Made by a program: the position numbers and the translations under genes. Below, piece by piece: positions 12,582-24,771 of a stretch of DNA of 64,000 bases. The notes under the pieces are model-generated. The model searched no databases. It was not told the DNA's origin and saw nothing but the letters and a program-made list of their open reading frames with translations. Each line of letters begins with the position of its first letter. Position 1 is the first letter of the stretch. Source of the stretch: Terebella lapidaria (Eukaryota > Annelida > Polychaeta > Terebellida > Terebellidae); assembly GCA_949152475.1 (NCBI GenBank), contig OX424561.1, forward strand, positions 30,312,481-30,376,480, given 5' to 3'.

Positions 12582-14532
12582 ATTTTTTCATTTTCAGCAC
12601 GTTTTGGGGGCAACATTGCTGTAACAAATCTGCATTGAAATAGGCGACAATGCATAGTTTGTGGCACTTACTATTAATCCTTGGGATGTGTTCTTCATCT
12701 GTACATATCCATTACAACAGTTGTTCCGTTATTTTGTTCTAAAAACACAATCCAAATGATAACATTTCAAAACAGTTTTGGCAAAACGGCATGTTTGTAT
12801 TCCTAAATCACGTGATCAAGATGATACGTCATTGTATCATTACACATCCCAACAGCTGATCGGTGCCTCATTATAACAGGAATAATAATAGTATTATAAT
12901 CGACTTTTCGAGCTGTAATGGAGATGCTCTAAGTAAATTCAAGTAATACACAGATAAACAACATTTCTTCAATGCCACAATACCGAATAATCTGGGACTA
13001 TTTGCATTGCTGCCGCACACGTAATTGGGCAAGGAATGACTCAGGACTTCTATTCGCCAGATGGCGCATTGAATGTTTCCAGGAATTTCCCAAACAACAA
13101 AAAAGTTTTGAGGCACTGTCGTCAATCAAAACACTTGAGCTAGTCCAAAATGACTGATTTAGATACAGGAATGTTATACGCCAATGAGTTACAACGATCC
13201 AACAACTGTCAACGTCTGCAGGTGAATATATCACGTACGCAACCCATTCCAGGACACATGTGCTTTGCCCTTCAATCCGACTCGGAACCGATCGGAAGTA
13301 AACATTTGTCACAAAAATCACATGCAAGCCCATGTGCATCAACAGCTGACCAGCATGTAAACAACACTGATATGCGGGTCACGTGTGTGGTTAACCCTAT
13401 CATTTGCCATGTCCGGCACATGGGAAGGTCCGATGCCAGCCATTTGTAGAATTTGGTCTGTCAACTCAGGGACATGCACACATTTTGGCCAGTGCAACAG
13501 GTTAGTATTTGTTTATTTTTTATACCAACAAACAGTGTTTGTTTATTATTGATACTGATTAGGACAGGCGGTCTGTTTACACAGAAAAGCACAGGAACTG
13601 AATAATGAACATGTTGTTGATAATTTAAATTGCCGGTACCATACAGTATATGGGTAGACCATCTACTGGTACTAGTATGTCTTAAATTTATTTCCAGAAC
13701 TAGTACTTAGGGATCATTCGTTGATGCATCCAAAATTGCTATTATTCGGTTCATATTTCACTATTTGAACATTCGTTATGAACAAAAAATTGCCCCGAAA
13801 TGTGTCATGAAATATTGACATTAAACTACAACAGCTTCATCGACTCCATGGAAAATGCTGTTGAAATAACTGTACTTCTCGTTATATCGATACTTAGTTC
13901 CTACAACATAGTACCAGCATAGAAAACAGGCAAAACTTTCTAACTAATTATTTAATATCACAGACGAGTACCTGTTCGGTTTGATTCCCATGACACGAAT
14001 AATTGGTTCCTACTTCAGTCATTCCGCCACTACTTAAATTGTGTGTCAAGTTTTGTGTGTCAAAATTGTGTGTCAATATTCCACTGGCGTGCCAGAGGTT
14101 GCAGGTTTCAATCCTACATGTACCCAGTCTAGCATACTGTACACCCAAAATTTACTTACGAATATTTCACAAATTACATGTTCACTTTACTTTTTTATTT
14201 GCAGGCCTCTACCACATGACAATTAGGGGAAGGGGGGGTGTTAAGCCCCCCCCCCCCCCCCCAGGACAATGAACCCCACCCACGTCTCTAAATCCTACAT
14301 CTTGCATCATGCCATGTGAACACATGCAATCACCAGAGCACCAGATTACAGATTCTGTCACCAGATGAAAGAATGGATATTATGGATGTGTTGCTACGTG
14401 TTTTACCCGTATTATTGATGATGTTGATAACAGCTAATCACTGTGATGTGATTTAGCTGTTTGATTGGTGCCACATGAAGTGGATCCCCAGTTGGATATA
14501 CTCACTAGCTGGATAAGTGTGTGCTGCTACAG
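12582..14532 (+). other. Interior of the TTAA element; one exon-like ATG frame at 13,150
   Basis: No recognised gene. From an ATG at 13,150 an open frame reaches a possible donor (CTGCAG followed by GTGAAT) near 13,221, giving a 24-residue start MTDLDTGMLYANELQRSNNC... The overlapping frame continues to 13,449 if not spliced. Around 14,040-14,085 there is a short TGTGTGTCAA repeat, and a C-run lies at about 14,247-14,262. The reading phase of the 13,150 exon does not match the exon-like segment at 14,533 directly, so at least one further exon would be needed to join them. Confidence 0.25.
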
Positions 14533-14669
14533 AGATTGAAATTGTGGGTCTGACTAGCAACATCGTCTCCGAAGCGACGAAGAAAACTGTGTCATGTGTA
14601 TCTACCCAAATTGGACATATCGGCAAGTCGATATGTGCTAAAAGACCTACTCTGTGCTGCAGATATACT
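14533..14669 (+). CDS. Exon-like segment, possible transposase remnant
   Basis: Starts after CTACAG and ends before a strong donor GTGAGT at 14,670. The 137-nt open segment encodes about 45 residues, including EIEIVGLTSNIVSEATKKTV and STQIGHIGKSICAKRP. It sits inside the 7.2-kb TTAA element. No domain was recognised, and only the splice context and residue composition support it. It could equally be a chance open frame. Confidence 0.3.
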
Positions 14670-14848
14670 GTGAGTACTAATTTACATAGATATAATGTGG
14701 CTTGCATACCGAGATGTGAACATTATTATCTGGTTTAGATATCATGTGGAGAGTTTGTATTTCCATGTAATGCCTGGGATGCTACATGTATGCCTCCAGC
14801 AGTTGCATGAACTTTTGCAAACAGGCTGAATTGAATGACAATGTTTTT

Positions 14849-15957
14849 AGGTTACCGGACCTATGGTCTGCGTCGTCGTCAGCGTCGGCGCCGTCCGTCC
14901 ACATTTTTAGCTTACAGGCCCATAAGGGCCGATAAGCTATTGTCGTGGTTTTTCGTGCGTTGTCCGTCGTCGTCGTCCGCCACATTATCTGTTAACATTT
15001 TTTTTTTTTTTTCGGGCTGATGAATTTGTCCATAAATTTGTGTGACTATGTATTGGGTCAATACCCCCAGATGTTTTTTTTTTATTTTTTTTATTGAATC
15101 GATTATGTAGTTTTGGGGTCCATTTTTGTGCCGAAAATGGCTGTTTTTGCATGTTCTTATCTTTAAAAATTATTTTCTCAAAAACTGTCTGATCAGTTTT
15201 GAGATTTCAGTTTCAAATTGTTCCCCTCATGTATATTTATAATGTGTATAAGTTTTGATGCTCTTGAATCGCCGGCCTGCGTGCGGCGGCCATTTTGATG
15301 TTGCTTACGGGGCCCAAATAGGACTTTCCCATGTTAAATTCTCGTATGCTTTATAATGAGCCACAATGTTCTAGATATCTCACTTAATATTGAGATTAGA
15401 GACTCGGAATCAATTGTGGACATATAGGAAATGATATATGCTGAATATTCTCGTGACCTTGAATTTGACCTTTAACCTCATTTTCAAGGTCAGAGCCCAA
15501 AATGGCTAATATCTCGCTTATTATCGGCTTTACAGCTTAGGAATCAATTGCGTACATATAGGAAATGTTGTATGTCGAATACTCTGATGACCTTGAAATT
15601 TACCTTTGACCTACTTTTCAAGGTCAAAGCACAAAATGGCTATTATCTCGCTTATTATCGACTTTACATCTTAGAAATCAATTGTTGACATACAGCAAAT
15701 GATAAATGCTGAATATTCTGTAGACCTTTAATTTGACATTTGATTTGATTTTCAAGGTCACAGGACATGATGATTATTATCTCTCTCATTATTGAATTTC
15801 CAGCTTAGTAATCAATTGTGAACGTATAGGAAATCAAATATGCTGAACTCTCTCGTGACTTTAAGTTTGACCAGTGATCTTATTTCTAAGACCACGGGAC
15901 AAAATATAGCTACTAGTATTATATATTGTCCGGTAACCTATCTTAGCCCTTGGGCTA
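14849..15957 (+). mobile_element. Second Helentron/HINE-like element, with a related start nested inside it
   Basis: Begins AGGTTACCGGACCTATGG and ends GTCCGGTAACCT followed by TTAGCCCTTGGGCTA, as in the element at 10,660. At 14,909 a second, related hairpin start (AGCTTACAGGCCC ... GGGCCGATAAGCT) follows a T-run, as if a sister element had replaced or entered the first. Internal 133-bp units run from about 15,360 to 15,900 (about four, degenerate). No open frame of note. Confidence 0.6.
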
Positions 15958-17518
15958 TTTTTTTCTACATACTTGGGTAAATTGATCCCTGTATTTTGGA
16001 TGTACATGTATTTCCATGCACATTCAATGTCTGTAGTAGGGTTTGATGGTGGCCCAGTCCTGGTATTCCTTGAGCAAATTCATCATGATGTACAGTAACC
16101 ATGATGACAGGGACACTCAGATGAAGGCCAAAATAGTTCATACATTTAATTTTTTGGTGTGTGTATGGCCAAAACAAAAAGTATTGTGAAACATGTACAG
16201 TATGTTAGTTATTAGATGTCTGACCATGTTCATTTCACTTTTTGTGACCATGGTAATTTATATGTACTTCTTCCCATAGTATACAAGTTTCATATGAGCA
16301 TTTGAGTACTGTTTTTCTATTATACAGGAAACTCTTGAAATATTGAACATATATGGTAAATACATTTATTGAGAAACAGCCTGATTGCATCATGACCTAG
16401 CATATTGTCATTATGGTTATGTACAAATGCTGGTATTTTTTATGTCAGTTATTCTGAGCCACTTTCTTGGCAACTAATATAGAGAAAAGAATGAACTGGC
16501 CAATTGGATAAGTGTGTGTGCCTGTGATAAAAGTGAATCAATAAATGAAACTAATGTCAAACAAGTTGTAATCAAGAATTAAATTAACGATGGTTTTAAT
16601 ACTTGTGTTTCATGCTTGGTAGGTAATACTAGGTATATTAATTTACTGAATTTTGTAAATAAAAATTTTTAATTAATCACTTTTATAAATTCCACTTGTA
16701 CACGTTCTTGTATGTGTTGGCATGGCAGAACTGAACCATTTACAATATTAATAATGAAAAATATATATGTTCTGAAAATATGTTGTGTATTCAGATATTT
16801 ATTAGTAGTATTTAACCTCAGTATTGCAGATTAATATGACAGCTTGAGCAGTATACTGACTTGTTCTTGACATGCACATCATGTACTAGTATTTGAGCTT
16901 CTATGAACATGAGGAAAGCAGTGTGCACCTTGCAGGTGTGTTACACATGACTGCACACACAGTCCAGACAGGTGCCTGTAGCATGTGGCACACAAGATTC
17001 CTGTAAACAAAGTATATCTGCTTGTTCTCACTTATTCAACTTATTTGTCATACATCTTCCCCTTCCAGACAATGAATGGATGTTCCATAGGTGTACAAGG
17101 GTTAAAAAAGTAGTCCCCTTGGGAGTGAACCTGTGGCCATGATGGATTTGTTGTTCAGTTCTCACAGCAGAGTCAACTTCAAAAATCCATTGTATGGTTT
17201 TGAGGGGGAAATCTAAAAAAGTAAGGCTCGGCTTATAGACTTGGGTATGTGGCAATTGTTGGAAAAATAGTTAGCAGATTTGTTAATGTATATTTCTATA
17301 TGAACGGTGACGCGTAAAATTGTGTAATTTAACTTTGTCATTTGGCATCCTAAAATTTGATTAAATACTTCAAAATTCTTCTTTAATATAATATTGCTTG
17401 CTCAAATGCTATTTCTAGGCCTTTTTCCCCATATTGGGTTTGATAAAAATAATTTAGTAATATTCAATGCTGCAATATTTACTGTGCTACACAAAAAAAT
17501 GGTGGGTATTTCTGAATC
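15958..17518. other. Right part of the TTAA element, no gene seen
   Basis: AT-rich sequence. The longest frames (for example 15,965-16,177 and 17,028-17,255 on -) show no domain. The last 25 bases form the right inverted end of the 7.2-kb segment. Confidence 0.4.
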
Positions 17519-17970
17519 TTAATCTGTCATGTAAGTATCAATCTATTACCACCAATACAGTCAGATTACGATGATGCCAATAACAAACGTAAAATAGAAC
17601 ATTTTGCAATAGAAACAAAGCCCGACCGAATAATTTATCAAAAGACATACTGTCGTCATCAGGGGCAGACAGTGTGATAAATGTAGTTGTTTCTACTGTA
17701 CACCAGATGGGATAAAATGCATTTAGGTGAAACGTTTAAATGTTAATACATTTCCATTAATACATTGTGTAAATGTACATTGTGTAATTGTGAAATAATA
17801 CATTTACATATTGTCTTGTAAGGAACTTCATCTTCCCCAGCGTTTTGCGGAAAAGTGTATACTTGGTAACCGAATGCAGCTAATCTTCAGTAGAAAAAGA
17901 ACACATCTGGCCTCCTACTTTTTCATGCATTCACAAATACCAATTTGAAGATCTGTTTATATTAAAGCTT

Positions 17971-20105
17971 GCCTTGTAACCGAACACTCTATCTCCATAA
18001 ACCTCCACATAAATGTTTATTATCTAACCTGACCTCCTTGATGGTACTCACGTCCTGGAGATATATGACATTTTAAAAAATATATGGAATACTTGGTTTG
18101 GTTATATTATTCAGATAACATAATATATTCCGCCACATACTTGGTTTGGTTATATTAATCAGATAACATAATATATTTTGCCACACTATGCCATATTCAT
18201 ACTCATGTTCAGTGGACACGCAAACACATAGATGCAACATGTTACAATATCCTTGAAAATTGGAAGGAAACACGAATCAACATGAATAATGATTATCCAA
18301 GAACAGTAAATATCAATATATTTTATGTTGAAATGACAGTGTCATTTGAATCTTTTCAAGACATGAGCATTTGCTTTTGGGTCGAGTGAACGTCCAGACA
18401 TTTCGTGACTGTCTTTTTAATCGTGATTACAATCTCACCCTGAAGTGTTTAATTCTACGAATAAGTCCAAGTTCTGAGATTATACTACCTTCCATATACA
18501 GGGTTGGCTAATAAAAAGGGTCCAGAAAGCGATATGCGTATATAATATTTAGTCCAGATATACAGATAATACCAAGAGTAAAACTCTCTTTAACATTAAA
18601 AGATGTGAAATATTTTTATTATGGCTTGATACACTGCCTATAACCATTTTTATGATATATTGGTTACCATGGAATCACAACTTCAGCAATGTCAAAACTA
18701 GCCATTTCCCTGTAATAATTTCATCATGGCAAATTTCAGTGTTTCAGGACAAATAGGGCTCGTTGAACATTATTTTAAAAGTAAAGAAAAGAAGTATGAA
18801 CCATCATGTGTGAACCATCAATTGTCACAACACAATATGAATTTGAAAATCATTCCCATAAAGGCACCATAAAACCGAAATGTGTTCAAATTGTGAGGAG
18901 ATTTCGGTATACTGGGTGCTTTGACTAATCAGGACACCGGTCGTCCAGGTTGACAAATAATTATGAGGATCTGTCAAGACACTGGTCATCTTTATCATGT
19001 TTATCGACCATTCATCACTGATGATGTTGTTTGACATTTCCAACAAACAATTGTATTATTTTAATATTAATTATTTATAATTCACGTAACGAGTTCATGT
19101 GAGATTGTTCTCGCTCAAGTTGTCAGCTGCGATAATTTAGGATGTAGGACACATCTATTTAGGATATATATTTTCTCCGAAATAGGCTGCTGCTTGAACG
19201 ACGACGAAACAACCCACATGAACATGAGAGCGTCAATTAGGGAATCTGCCAGTCGTAATCAGTATTCTTCGTCTAGATGGTACCCGGCCGGTTCTTCAAT
19301 GACGATACTTGATGCCGAATTGGTCTGATGATTCTCCCTGTCAACCCAATATGGATACGGAGTACTTAAACATTAGGAGAGTTTCTGCTTTGGCGGTATT
19401 GAGTGTTTACTTGGATCGAACCAGTCTACCAACTTGTTTATATGTACTAGATTTACACCCTAATATGGAATATCGACTGTATCCAGGGTTGCATTATCAC
19501 TCGTAAAATTGATACTCAAACGGTAGTGTAAGTGTTACAAGCACCCAGACTTGACCAGTGTGATATGCAGGTTTGTTTCCCATTATGCAACGTTTGGTAA
19601 GATGGAATTTTACTGCGAACAATACAAAATAGCCTCGTCAAAATTGAAGCATAATGGTACTGATTCGCAGAACAAAAATGAAATACTCCATCATGAGTTA
19701 ATCTGTCATGTAAGTATCAATCTATTACCACCAATACAGTCAGATTTTGATGATGCCAATAACAAAAGTAAAATATAACATTTTGCAATAGAAACAAAGC
19801 CCGACCGAATAATTTATCCAAAGACAAACTGTCGACATCAGGGGCAGACAGTGTGATAAATGTAGTTGTTCCTACTGTACACCCGATGGAATAAAATACA
19901 TTTAAGTCATACATTTACATCAATACATTGTGTAAATGTACATTGTGTAATTGTGAAATAATACATTCACATATTGTCTTGAAAGGAACTTCATCTTCCC
20001 CAGCGTTTTGCGGGAGTGTATACTTGGTAATCGAATGCAGCTAATCTTCAGTAGAAAAAGAACACATCTGCCCCCCCCCCCCCTACTTTTTCATGCATTC
20101 ACAAT
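17971..20105. repeat. Tandem duplication, right copy with empty sites
   Basis: Continuous homologue of the left copy. It keeps the uninterrupted site of the LINE (CTACGAATAAGTCC near 18,460), of the retroelement tail (CATTTCCAACAAAC near 19,037) and of the TTAA elements (GAGTTAATCTG near 19,697). It ends where an L1/Tx1-like LINE tail begins. A C-run lies at about 20,070-20,083. Small frames such as 19,309-19,506 and 9,447-9,644 are shared by both copies only because the DNA is. Confidence 0.85.
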
Positions 20106-21377
20106 CCCAATATGCCTAGGATCCCTCAACCCCACTGCTGACATTCCTGATGGTGGACTGAAGATGATCGATTTAGAGACCAAAATAAAATCCTTGAAAA
20201 TAACGTGGCTCAAAAGAGCTGTTACATCTCCATCAGCATCATGGAGGCTCATACTTGACGATTTGGTTGGAGAAATAATCTTTGATTACTTGATCAAATG
20301 CAGAGGGGCCCACAAGCTAGTTGACAAGCTCTTTGAATTTTATGCTGAAATTTTGAGCGACCTCGACACAACAGAAACATCACATGTGATAATTGCACTA
20401 TATTTTGGAAAACAAATGGTATGATAATAGGATACGAAGTGTTGGTGAATTTTTTTCTGCAGGTAAATTTCTTACAATTACATAGATTAATTCTTTATAT
20501 GGCGTTAGATGCACTCTTCTGCAATATAATCAAATAAAACATGCCGTCCAAAATTTGGTGAAAAGTATGCCAAATGAATTTAAAACAGAGAATGTGGAAA
20601 CAGGTATGTATTTTGAATGTGATGGCACAGTACATAGCATATCTAAACTCACTTGTAAAAATTGGATGTATATCGGGAGAAAATCTCAAAATCACGTTCC
20701 CGTTTGTATCTCAAGTTGGGAAAAATGTAATGGGATAGTCTTTGAAAATTTTATAGCGCACCTTTTACATCATGCACGCAAACCTCAATTCAATCTTTAC
20801 AATACCGTGTAATCCATCGCGCTCTACCTTGTAGAAAATGGCTCTATACATGTGAAATTGGTGACTCAAACTTATGCACATACATCCAGTGCAACGGTGC
20901 ATATATAGATGGCATACAACATTTCTTTGTATCGTGCAAACCTGTTAAAATTTTCTGGAATTCTTTTTCTACTTGTTGGAATGCGATGGAAATTTCTGAA
21001 CTGCCCTCAATCGAAGAAGAATTAATAATGTTAGGACTGCCTTGTACATGTGCAGAATCTAGATGTTTGCCCAATGTATGGAAAATAGTATATATACAAA
21101 TGTAAACGAAACAGCAACGCTATACTATTCACAACATATATACGATATTTGAAGGAAAAAAAATCATCTTCAACAATTGATCAGCGAAAAAAAACAATGT
21201 GTAAAGAGAATCGTTAAGTAAATGTAAATACTATGTACTATCAAAACACTTCATATACAAACTGCTCTAATATATATAATGTGAAAACTGCGAATTGCCT
21301 AAACTGTATATGTAACATTTTTGTGCGTGTATTGCACTGTATTTTGTAGAAATAAAGCGTCATATATTAAAAAAAAA
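20106..21377 (+). mobile_element. L1/Tx1-like LINE, 3' fragment
   Basis: The frame from about 20,108 to 20,424 reads through the region after the reverse transcriptase, with the typical GGLKMIDLETKIKSLKITW. A later frame near 20,870-20,940 has a C-x4-C-x9-H-x4-C zinc-knuckle-like pattern followed by FW, as at the C-terminus of this LINE type. Several stops and a frame change separate the two, so the copy is dead. AATAAA at 21,350-21,355 is followed by an A-run at about 21,369-21,377. The 5' part is missing. It lies at the end of the right tandem copy, and the mosaic repeat resumes after it near 21,390. Confidence 0.75.
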
Positions 21378-21389
21378 CAACAACAAAAA

Positions 21390-22445
21390 CTTCTTCATGG
21401 ATATAAACTGACTGAAGCCCCGATTTTCCTACACATTCCCAATATAACATAACTTAGAAGTCTGAGATATGTTGGTAAATTTACGTCCAAAACCAGGTGA
21501 AGTATGTCAAATCAATAGGACTTTTATTGTCCCCGAACTAAAGAGAAACGTGCGTAAACAGGTTGAACTCACAGAATACAATGACTTGTGTCAGGGATCC
21601 TACTATCACGGATAGAACTGATTATATAATAGTCAAAATTGTATGATGAATAATGATCACGCCCACTATTATATATGTTATAAGATGAGGTTTTAGTAAT
21701 GCTGAAATAGACTACAAATTTGTACTCAAATTGTGTACAAACGACCCCATCTAAATATTGCAATACCATTGAATACTATGATGGAATGACTTGTCTCATT
21801 GTGATTCACTTGTGGACAAAGTTAGATTTTGATCATAGACATAGAATAGCTAACCTGCAAACTCAAACTCAGTTACCTCGAACTTCAGAGGAAGAGGGGT
21901 ATTTCATTCCCGGTTTTGATGTTTTCATGGGAAACTGATTGAGCATTTTAAAGTTGGAATCAATTTTAAAATCAGCCAAATTTAGCATTCTTGTTTGTCA
22001 CGCAAACTTGAAAGTACATCTCGGGATAGTCGGGAATATATAGGAAATATGCACAGTTCGACAACAGATACTCAGAGAATTGCCATTAATCGTGCATGAA
22101 AACAGTGAATAGAGAGTGATCGGCCTGCCTACATTGCCGGTTGCCACAATATCTAGACAAATACCAATGACGTCATCAGACTGTGTATAGAACTCGCCCA
22201 CAAGGCGGGCCGCTTTGAGGGAAAAATTGATGCGCCCGAATTCGAATCTTGATTTGGAAACTCAATTTAGGCACATAATACACATTTTCAGACCCAAATT
22301 TGTACGATGTCTCATTCTATAGACAAAATAAAGCTATCGCAGAATGAATAAATTTTGTCAATTCTAAAAGTGATTATAGCTTTAACAGAGCCCTTCCTGG
22401 GACTATGAGTAATCAATAGTCGCCGTCTTTCGAAAGCGCCAATCA
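21390..22445. repeat. Mosaic repeat block, then unassigned sequence
   Basis: Positions 21,400-21,940 match 34,000-34,560, including the shared TTTTGACCATAGACATAGAA-type segment. From about 21,950 to 22,440 nothing is recognised. Confidence 0.5.
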
Positions 22446-24411
22446 CACACTCCGAACCGTATAACCCTACAAATATTTGTAGGGTTATAGCAAGATGGCG
22501 GAAGGTACGTCGCTTCCACGAAATGTGTGTGTATTTCAGCGCTTTTGTCACGGTATTCACATAACCAGTGTTGTGTCGAAGTTCCGTGGTGTTGATTGAT
22601 GGATAATGCGTGGCCGGGTTATGTCTTGAATCTGTCAGAGGTGGGTAAGAGGGAGAAGAAAATATGCGGGTGTATAACCCTAAAGACACAGCTCTCCGGA
22701 AGAATTATAACCCTAACAACCAGCGCGTATAACCCTACCGATGGAGAATCTCAAAAGAAGAAAAATGCGTGTTAAATTTTCTCATTTTATAGCATGTTTA
22801 AGTGTGATTCCAACCAAAATAATAACATGGTGAAACAAAACGATGTAATGTATGTTTTTAGATCTACTTTATAATATTCGTGGTTATGTTTCATCCCCAA
22901 CAAGTCGGCTGTAGATGTGGTAATACTCTTGTTCATTTACTATATTTTACAATTTTATCAGGCGGTCTGACGCCATGTTTTTCAAACACACATAAATTTC
23001 ACATAAATGTTGCTCTATTCACAAACAAGAGTATTCCAAAACAAGAATATTATAACAACATCCATATGTAGGTATAGCAACAGAAGCAACAAATATATCG
23101 TGTTGGTCCTATAATAGTAGCACGGCGAGCCAAAGCAAGACCCCCTGCAGCAGCGCGCGCAAAAATGAAGTCCAACTTGAAGTCAAATGTAAGAAAAACA
23201 CTAAATAATTTACCTATAGCCTTCAATCCCCTTTATTATGATTCAAATAACATGAATGTGTGGATTGGAACACTCCAAGATCTTATTAGAAAGATATGAA
23301 GTGAATGATAAGGTTACAAAAATCGAACATTTTGGGGCAAAAGAGGGGACGCTCTACTATTAGGGCGCGTACTACTCTTAGGACCAATACGGTATGCCTC
23401 TAATATTGCGATGTCTGTACTTAACTGAGACGCGTCAGGATTGTACACTTCAGAAGAGATCTGAGAGACACAATTTTGCACATTTTCTTTCCCCCAAACC
23501 CTCAGACCGGCCATGCTCATCTTGCAATTTGAATAGTATAAATTTTCTGTGACGATATTTGCATTAATTATCATTCTAAAATACGTATGATATCGTATAT
23601 ATTGCTGCTTTGGTGTAAATCATGAGATGAATTGACAAAGTTGAAGAAACCCCATGAAGACACATCCAAAATACATAAAAGTGTATCATGGTACAACTCA
23701 GTAGTGATCTGGAAGACATCAACTTTTCCAATTTGCTTCGGTGTCAGCCCCCCCCCCCCCCCTAAATTTTAAATTGGCTGCTATATTTATCATCGAAAAC
23801 ATGAACGTAAAAAAATGAAAATTGGCGTTTGACTCACAGGTGAAGTATACCAAGTCATAATACGATACCATGTAGCATCACAAAAATATCAGCAAAACAT
23901 TGTAACGAGTTAAAAAATGTAAGTATATGTACATTATATATATACATTCAAACTTGAAACTGTTGTTTGCACCATCAGATTTTCATAATTCATAATGTCT
24001 GCCAAGTTGTCATATGGTCAAAATAAATGGTATCACAATTACTGTACTACTCAAGTGTTCGTTTTTTGCGGATAAAATCTAGGATTTAACTGATTTTTAA
24101 CTGTCACATGTTTCGGCTGGTAGGGTTATATCTGTTCACGGGCGTAGTATCGGTAGGGTTATAGACAACAAACGGTAGGGTTATACATGTTCGAATCTGG
24201 AGATCGAGAAATCCGCCGAAATAAAACACTTCTCAACAAACAGACACGGCCTCAGACACACCAAGATGTGTTTCTTGGAAGGAATAACTCATTTCGTATC
24301 AAAGGTAATTAAATTCCCTTGAAAAAGCCTGAAACAAATCGAAGCTACAAACCTTTCGCCATCTTGGTATAACCCTACATACGTCTGTAGGGTTATACGG
24401 TTCGGAGTGTG
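22446..24411. mobile_element. 2-kb TIR element with TATAACCCTA subterminal motifs
   Basis: Bounded by inverted repeats (CACACTCCGAACCGTATAAC at the left and its complement at the right, about 50 bp with some mismatches) and flanked by AATCA at 22,441-22,445 and 24,412-24,416. The motif TATAACCCTA, or its complement, occurs five times within about 300 bp of each end. The closest pairs form a small palindrome next to each terminus, also containing GCAAGATGGCG or its kin. No transposase was recognised; an 86-codon frame on - (23,314-23,574) is unassigned. A C-run lies near 23,748-23,762. Superfamily unknown. Confidence 0.75.
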
Positions 24412-24594
24412 AATCACTGGTTGGTCGCACGTATCGCGAGATTAACTAAAACCACTGCGTGAGATTCCTGATCAGTAGTTATACAAAAGGGGGAGTAACT
24501 GTCAAATGCACGAAAAAGCGCCGTATTGTACACATTTGTGCACCTACATTATGCATTCCATCGATTTCCCAAAGATAAATCTATGAAAAGATTG

Positions 24595-24771
24595 TGTGGA
24601 AGCACACGTGTGAGCACACAACCCTACAGCTATTGCACTGGGACCAATATGGAGTCTGTTGTCGCCGTGAAAGAATATCCTTTCCAATCTAATACTCAAG
24701 TCCATTCCAAGAGAACCATTAAGCACCAAACTGTCTCTTTTGATGATTCTCGTCCTCGATCTGGTTTTGTG
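24595..24771. repeat. Mosaic repeat block split by the next element
   Basis: Matches 34,860-35,010 and, more weakly, 1,040-1,180 and 29,800-29,950. Homology stops at 24,771 and resumes at 27,811 (TAGCTTGTTTCTC...), so the interval between is an insertion. Confidence 0.7.

Larger units (their letters stand above)
10289..17518. mobile_element. 7.2-kb TTAA-flanked composite element
   Basis: Sequence homologous to the right tandem copy stops at the TTAA at 9,826 and resumes at the TTAA at 17,519-17,522. The interval after the MITE begins GATGCAGTGAGACCCACCAT at 10,289. The reverse complement of its right end begins GATTCAGAAATACCCACCAT, giving imperfect inverted repeats of about 20 bp or more, with TTAA at each side. 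This suggests one large TTAA-targeting element that later took in two Helentron-like elements (10,660-12,581 and 14,849-15,957). No transposase domain was recognised. Two exon-like frames (near 13,150 and 14,533) might be remnants of one. Confidence 0.6.
5731..17970. repeat. Tandem duplication, left copy (interrupted by insertions)
   Basis: Three segments, 5,731-6,225, 8,465-9,829 and 17,519-17,970, align nearly base for base with the uninterrupted right copy at 17,971-20,105. The two copies lie head to tail. Everything else in this interval is insertion: an L2-like LINE, a retroelement tail of about 200 bp, a 455-bp TTAA element and a 7.2-kb TTAA-flanked segment. Without these the copy is about 2.2 kb. 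The right copy also has about 90 bp near 18,605-18,700 that is missing here around 8,612-8,632. The duplicated unit belongs to the large mosaic repeat family and has no conserved open frame. Confidence 0.85.

Noticed and set aside
12871-13449. Overlapping frames on both strands in the TTAA element
   Set aside because: No recognised domain and no consistent exon chain; only the ATG frame at 13,150 is mentioned, at low confidence.
22446-24411. Internal telomere or subtelomere
   Set aside because: The TAACCC motifs are single copies spaced among other sequence and mirrored at transposon ends, not tandem telomere repeats.
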